This document shows positions 4,366-6,527 of a stretch of DNA of 6,527 nucleotides, piece after piece. A model generated the notes under the pieces. That model ran no database searches. It saw only the letters and a list, made by a program, of their open reading frames with translations, and had not been told where the DNA came from. Location: positions 1 through 6,527 of the forward strand of contig JAHFTP010000100.1 of NCBI GenBank assembly GCA_023265495.1, given 5' to 3'. The position numbers and the translations under genes were made by a program. The number at the start of each line of letters is the position of its first letter. Position 1 is the first letter of the stretch. The DNA is from Chlamydiota bacterium (GTDB lineage: Bacteria > Chlamydiota > Chlamydiia > Chlamydiales > Rhabdochlamydiaceae).

Positions 4366-6527
4366 TCATTTTTTCTGCAGGCCGGCTAATGCTGCTTTCA
4401 GCTCTTCTTCCCCGAGTCCGACCAGATCTGCCGGAGAGCCGTCCTTTTCTATAAACTCAACAAGACGGAGGAAATGCTCAGGATCCACCCTTTTTAAAAG
4501 AAGTAAAAAACCCTCTTTTTCTTCTACATATTGCAGAATCTTTTCTACGACATACTCTGGACTATCAAATAATCGTGCTAGAGGAAAATCCTCCTGCCAC
4601 AGCGTGATGATTCCACCTAGAAGATTAGAAGATGCAGCCTCCAATCTGTGAAGAAATGGCTCTACATCCGAGGCCCTGAAGAAAGAGTTCCACTCGATCG
4701 CACGCCCTCTCAGGGACACAATGTCGTCCGCCAGTGGTAGAATTCTAAGGAGAACCCCCCTTGGGTATCTGGCTAACTCTTCCAAAGAACAAATCCCCGC
4801 ATGACAGAGTTTAACAATGGAACAGAAGTGTTGTTGAGCTTCTCCCATAGAGAGAGCAGGCAACTTCTTATCTTTTGCAATCGCCATCCAATCGACACCT
4901 TCTTTATCGAAAGTATCCATGTCTGCCTTCGAAGCACCGAGTACTGCAAGGAGAACTCCCGGATCAAGAGAAGCCAGGTCCGACAGGGAGATATGCCCCC
5001 CTCCAACAAGATGGACAATTCTCCAAAAAGACATCCGTCTGTAATCGGACCCGTCTGAGAGCAAATCCGGCAACCGCTCGTCCCTAGCAACAGATAGCCA
5101 ATCGATCCCTTTCTCGTTGCAATCGTTTATTTTTGCCGCGGACACCAGCACGATGCCCAACACTTCCGGGCAAAGACCTGACAGATCTTCCGAGGAGACT
5201 CCTGTTTCTACAAGCTTAACGCAATGGGGAAAAGCTCCTTTAGGCACCTTCTTCGCAAGCGGTAAGAACCCTTCTTTCTCTACGGCGTATCGCAAGATCG
5301 TTTCTAAGACGATTTCTTCTTGAATCTCCAATAGATCCAATGGAAAAACACCTTCCTCCCACAGCTTAGCAACGGCGCAAAAATGGTGCGGCCCCACCTT
5401 TTCAAGCAGCGGCAATAAGGATCTACTGTTAAAGAAAGAACGCCAATTGATATCGTATCCTGTCAGCAGATGAACCTGATCTGCATACGCCAGAAACTGT
5501 TGTGGAGGGATCTCGTCTCTATTTCTGACTATGGCTTCCATAGGCACCCACGCATCCACAAACTTAACAATGGCATGTAATTCCTTTGCAGTTATCTTAT
5601 CCATCTCATCAAGAAGGTTCTCTAAGCATTTATCTTCCAAAAGCGCCCGTAGAGTGTCTTTTGGAATGCGGACTAACTCTGCCGGCGAAATACCCTTATG
5701 CTTGAATCGGTCGATCACACGAAAATGCATGACCCCTACATGTTCGACAATTGCGGGAAATTCCCTTTCTCTAGCAATACTTAGCCATAAGCACTGCAAC
5801 CATCCGGAACTGAGGAATGGACCTGAATGCTGCAAGAGGACTCTTAGATTATCCTCCGGAAGGGCGTGCAATGTCGACACAGGAATGTCAGCTTTCCATA
5901 ACTCAACGACAGAACTAAAGTGATAGGAACCTGCCTTTCCGATCAACGCCAATAGATCACTATCCCTAGCTTCACACCGGGATGAAAGCACTGATAAAAC
6001 CTCTTCGGAAAGAGAGTCTAATTCTTGCAGAAGAACACCTGCGTGCCATAACCTGACGACGCCGGCAAGCCGGTGCGTGCCCACCTTGTCGACAATGGAA
6101 GGAAGGAAGTCCTCTCCCAGGATATTTCTCCAGGGGATTCCCTCCTCCTCAAATTGAACCACATGATCCGCATTTTGCAGGATCTCCAATAAGGTATCTT
6201 TAGGGAAGGAGGCTAACTCCTGCTGAGATATGTCTGCATGTCGAAGCTGAGTAAGAGCATTAAAATGGCAAGAACCTACCTTTGTCAATATGGCAGAAAA
6301 CCCGACTTCTCTAGCAAGCTCCCACCTGCCGTTGAGGCTATGAGCTAAGCGGAGAAGATCTGATGATTGTAGGATCGCTAGCAAGTTATCTCTCGGCAGG
6401 GAGGATAGATCTTCTAAGGCCATACCTGCATGTAGACATCGTACAAGAGAGGGAAAATGTTCTCTGCCGACATTACGAAGAAGGGATCTACATAGCCTTT
6501 GACCCTCCTTAAGGATCAGAAGTTCAA
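4366..6527 (-). CDS. Giant helical repeat protein with F-box-like units (5' end outside window)
   Basis: The frame is open from the window edge to the TGA at 4366-4368, giving 719 visible residues. The ATG at 6423 is internal: 34 in-frame codons upstream continue the repeat pattern (NVGREHFPSLVRCLHAG), so the true start is beyond 6527. The visible part is built almost entirely of about 12 degenerate units of 50-70 residues with a consensus of VG-x2-HF, x3-LW-x-AG(I/V), EL-x2-LP-x-D-x-L-x2-IL; most long units add a late W-x3-A followed by LP-x-LL-x2. The final unit ends at KLAALAGLQKK-like sequence (EEELKAALAGLQKK). No signal peptide or membrane segment is visible, though the N-terminus is missing. 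The periodic leucines and helix-forming residues suggest an alpha-solenoid for protein binding; the spacing does not fit TPR, ankyrin or leucine-rich repeats. The LP...IL...W..A pattern recalls F-box motifs, so a secreted effector is conceivable. No family was recognised. Confidence 0.85.
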   Translation of the reverse strand, partial: ELLILKEGQRLCRSLLRNVGREHFPSLVRCLHAGMALEDLSSLPRDNLLAILQSSDLLRLAHSLNGRWELAREVGFSAILTKVGSCHFNALTQLRHADISQQELASFPKDTLLEILQNADHVVQFEEEGIPWRNILGEDFLPSIVDKVGTHRLAGVVRLWHAGVLLQELDSLSEEVLSVLSSRCEARDSDLLALIGKAGSYHFSSVVELWKADIPVSTLHALPEDNLRVLLQHSGPFLSSGWLQCLWLSIAREREFPAIVEHVGVMHFRVIDRFKHKGISPAELVRIPKDTLRALLEDKCLENLLDEMDKITAKELHAIVKFVDAWVPMEAIVRNRDEIPPQQFLAYADQVHLLTGYDINWRSFFNSRSLLPLLEKVGPHHFCAVAKLWEEGVFPLDLLEIQEEIVLETILRYAVEKEGFLPLAKKVPKGAFPHCVKLVETGVSSEDLSGLCPEVLGIVLVSAAKINDCNEKGIDWLSVARDERLPDLLSDGSDYRRMSFWRIVHLVGGGHISLSDLASLDPGVLLAVLGASKADMDTFDKEGVDWMAIAKDKKLPALSMGEAQQHFCSIVKLCHAGICSLEELARYPRGVLLRILPLADDIVSLRGRAIEWNSFFRASDVEPFLHRLEAASSNLLGGIITLWQEDFPLARLFDSPEYVVEKILQYVEEKEGFLLLLKRVDPEHFLRLVEFIEKDGSPADLVGLGEEELKAALAGLQKK
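4369..6471 (-). repeat. Tandem ~50-70 residue protein repeats, about 12 units
   Basis: Minus-strand unit starts, each near a VG-x2-HF-like motif, lie at 6471, 6279, 6084, 5934, 5739, 5559, 5397, 5247, 5052, 4842, 4644 and 4488, giving lengths of 64, 65, 50, 65, 60, 54, 50, 65, 70, 66, 52 and 40 residues. Example heads are VGSCHFNALTQLRHADI, AGSYHFSSVVELWKADI and VGPHHFCAVAKLWEEGV. Long units have an extra segment such as GIDWLSVARDERLPDLL or GVDWMAIAKDKKLPAL; short units lack it. The units are well diverged, so expansion is old or under strong diversification. Confidence 0.8.
4414..5457 (-). repeat. Higher-order duplication within the repeat gene
   Basis: Two ~95-residue blocks correspond to each other better than to other units: 5457-5173 (INWRSFF, KLWEEGVFPLDLL, ILRYAVEKEGFLPLAKKV, VKLVETGVSSEDLSGL) and 4704-4414 (IEWNSFF, TLWQEDFPLARLF, ILQYVEEKEGFLLLLKRV, VEFIEKDGSPADLVGL). 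The offset is about 251 residues (~753 bases), or roughly four units. This points to duplication of a multi-unit block in the evolution of the C-terminal half. Confidence 0.7.

Noticed and set aside
4355..4651. C-terminal ~98 residues of the plus-strand frame starting at 4076
   Set aside because: It is the antisense of the repeat gene, serine-rich and low in complexity, with no recognisable domain; the minus-strand repeats explain this DNA.
4801..5923. Several plus-strand frames of 68-130 residues inside the repeat gene
   Set aside because: They are antisense to a continuous repeat-coding frame and contain no recognisable motif.
4366..6423. Taking the ATG at 6423 as the start of the repeat protein
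   Set aside because: Thirty-four further in-frame codons upstream complete a repeat unit head (VGREHFPSLVRCLHAG) and run off the window, so this ATG is internal.
4369..6471. Reading the repeats as leucine-rich, TPR or ankyrin repeats
   Set aside because: Unit lengths of 50-70 residues and the VG-x2-HF / LP-x-D-x-L signature do not fit the 20-24, 34 or 33 residue patterns of those families.

Overview
The window suggests a bacterium that makes menaquinone by the classical (isochorismate) route and carries a good deal of accessory and decaying DNA. The moderate-to-low GC content, a Fic remnant, an ATPase/nuclease gene of a type that spreads laterally, and a giant helical repeat protein with F-box-like units together recall amoeba-associated Chlamydiae (Parachlamydia/Waddlia/Simkania type). 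This assignment is an inference from gene content; no rRNA or other marker gene is present.

Left part (1-2326, + strand): the window opens inside a UbiE/MenG-type methyltransferase gene (last step of menaquinone synthesis) and, after an interruption, continues with menF (isochorismate synthase, first committed step). Between them lie a compact cluster of four copies of a TTTTTATGGTACAT-like motif (521-593) and, directly abutting it, a frameshifted C-terminal remnant of a Fic-family protein (585-990). The two men genes therefore flank a piece of dead accessory DNA.

Middle part (2327-4075): convergent to menF is a complete 479-residue DUF234-type protein on the minus strand, an AAA/STAND-like ATPase fused to a PD-(D/E)XK nuclease-like domain. 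Its upstream region holds four TGTTCGC half-sites arranged as two inverted pairs (3828-3863 and 3878-3921), one of which overlaps a plausible promoter. Nothing else is recognisable from 3922 to about 4060. The 46 bases between menF and the ATPase gene (2327-2372) show no convincing terminator.

Right part (4076-6527): a short plus-strand reading frame with a good ribosome binding site encodes a winged-helix-like DNA-binding domain that seems to carry two compensating frameshifts. It runs into the 3' end of a very long minus-strand gene. That gene is open from its stop at 4366 to the window edge (719 residues visible, start outside) and encodes about 12 degenerate helical repeats of 50-70 residues. 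The consensus is VG-x2-HF ... LW-x-AG(I/V) ... EL-x2-LP-x-D-x-L-x2-IL, and longer units end in W-x3-A. It is the most unusual object in the window: the LP...IL...W pattern resembles eukaryotic F-box motifs, and a ~250-residue higher-order duplication is visible.

Functionally, only the two men genes clearly work together. The ATPase/nuclease, the Fic and winged-helix remnants and the repeat protein look like independently acquired accessory genes.
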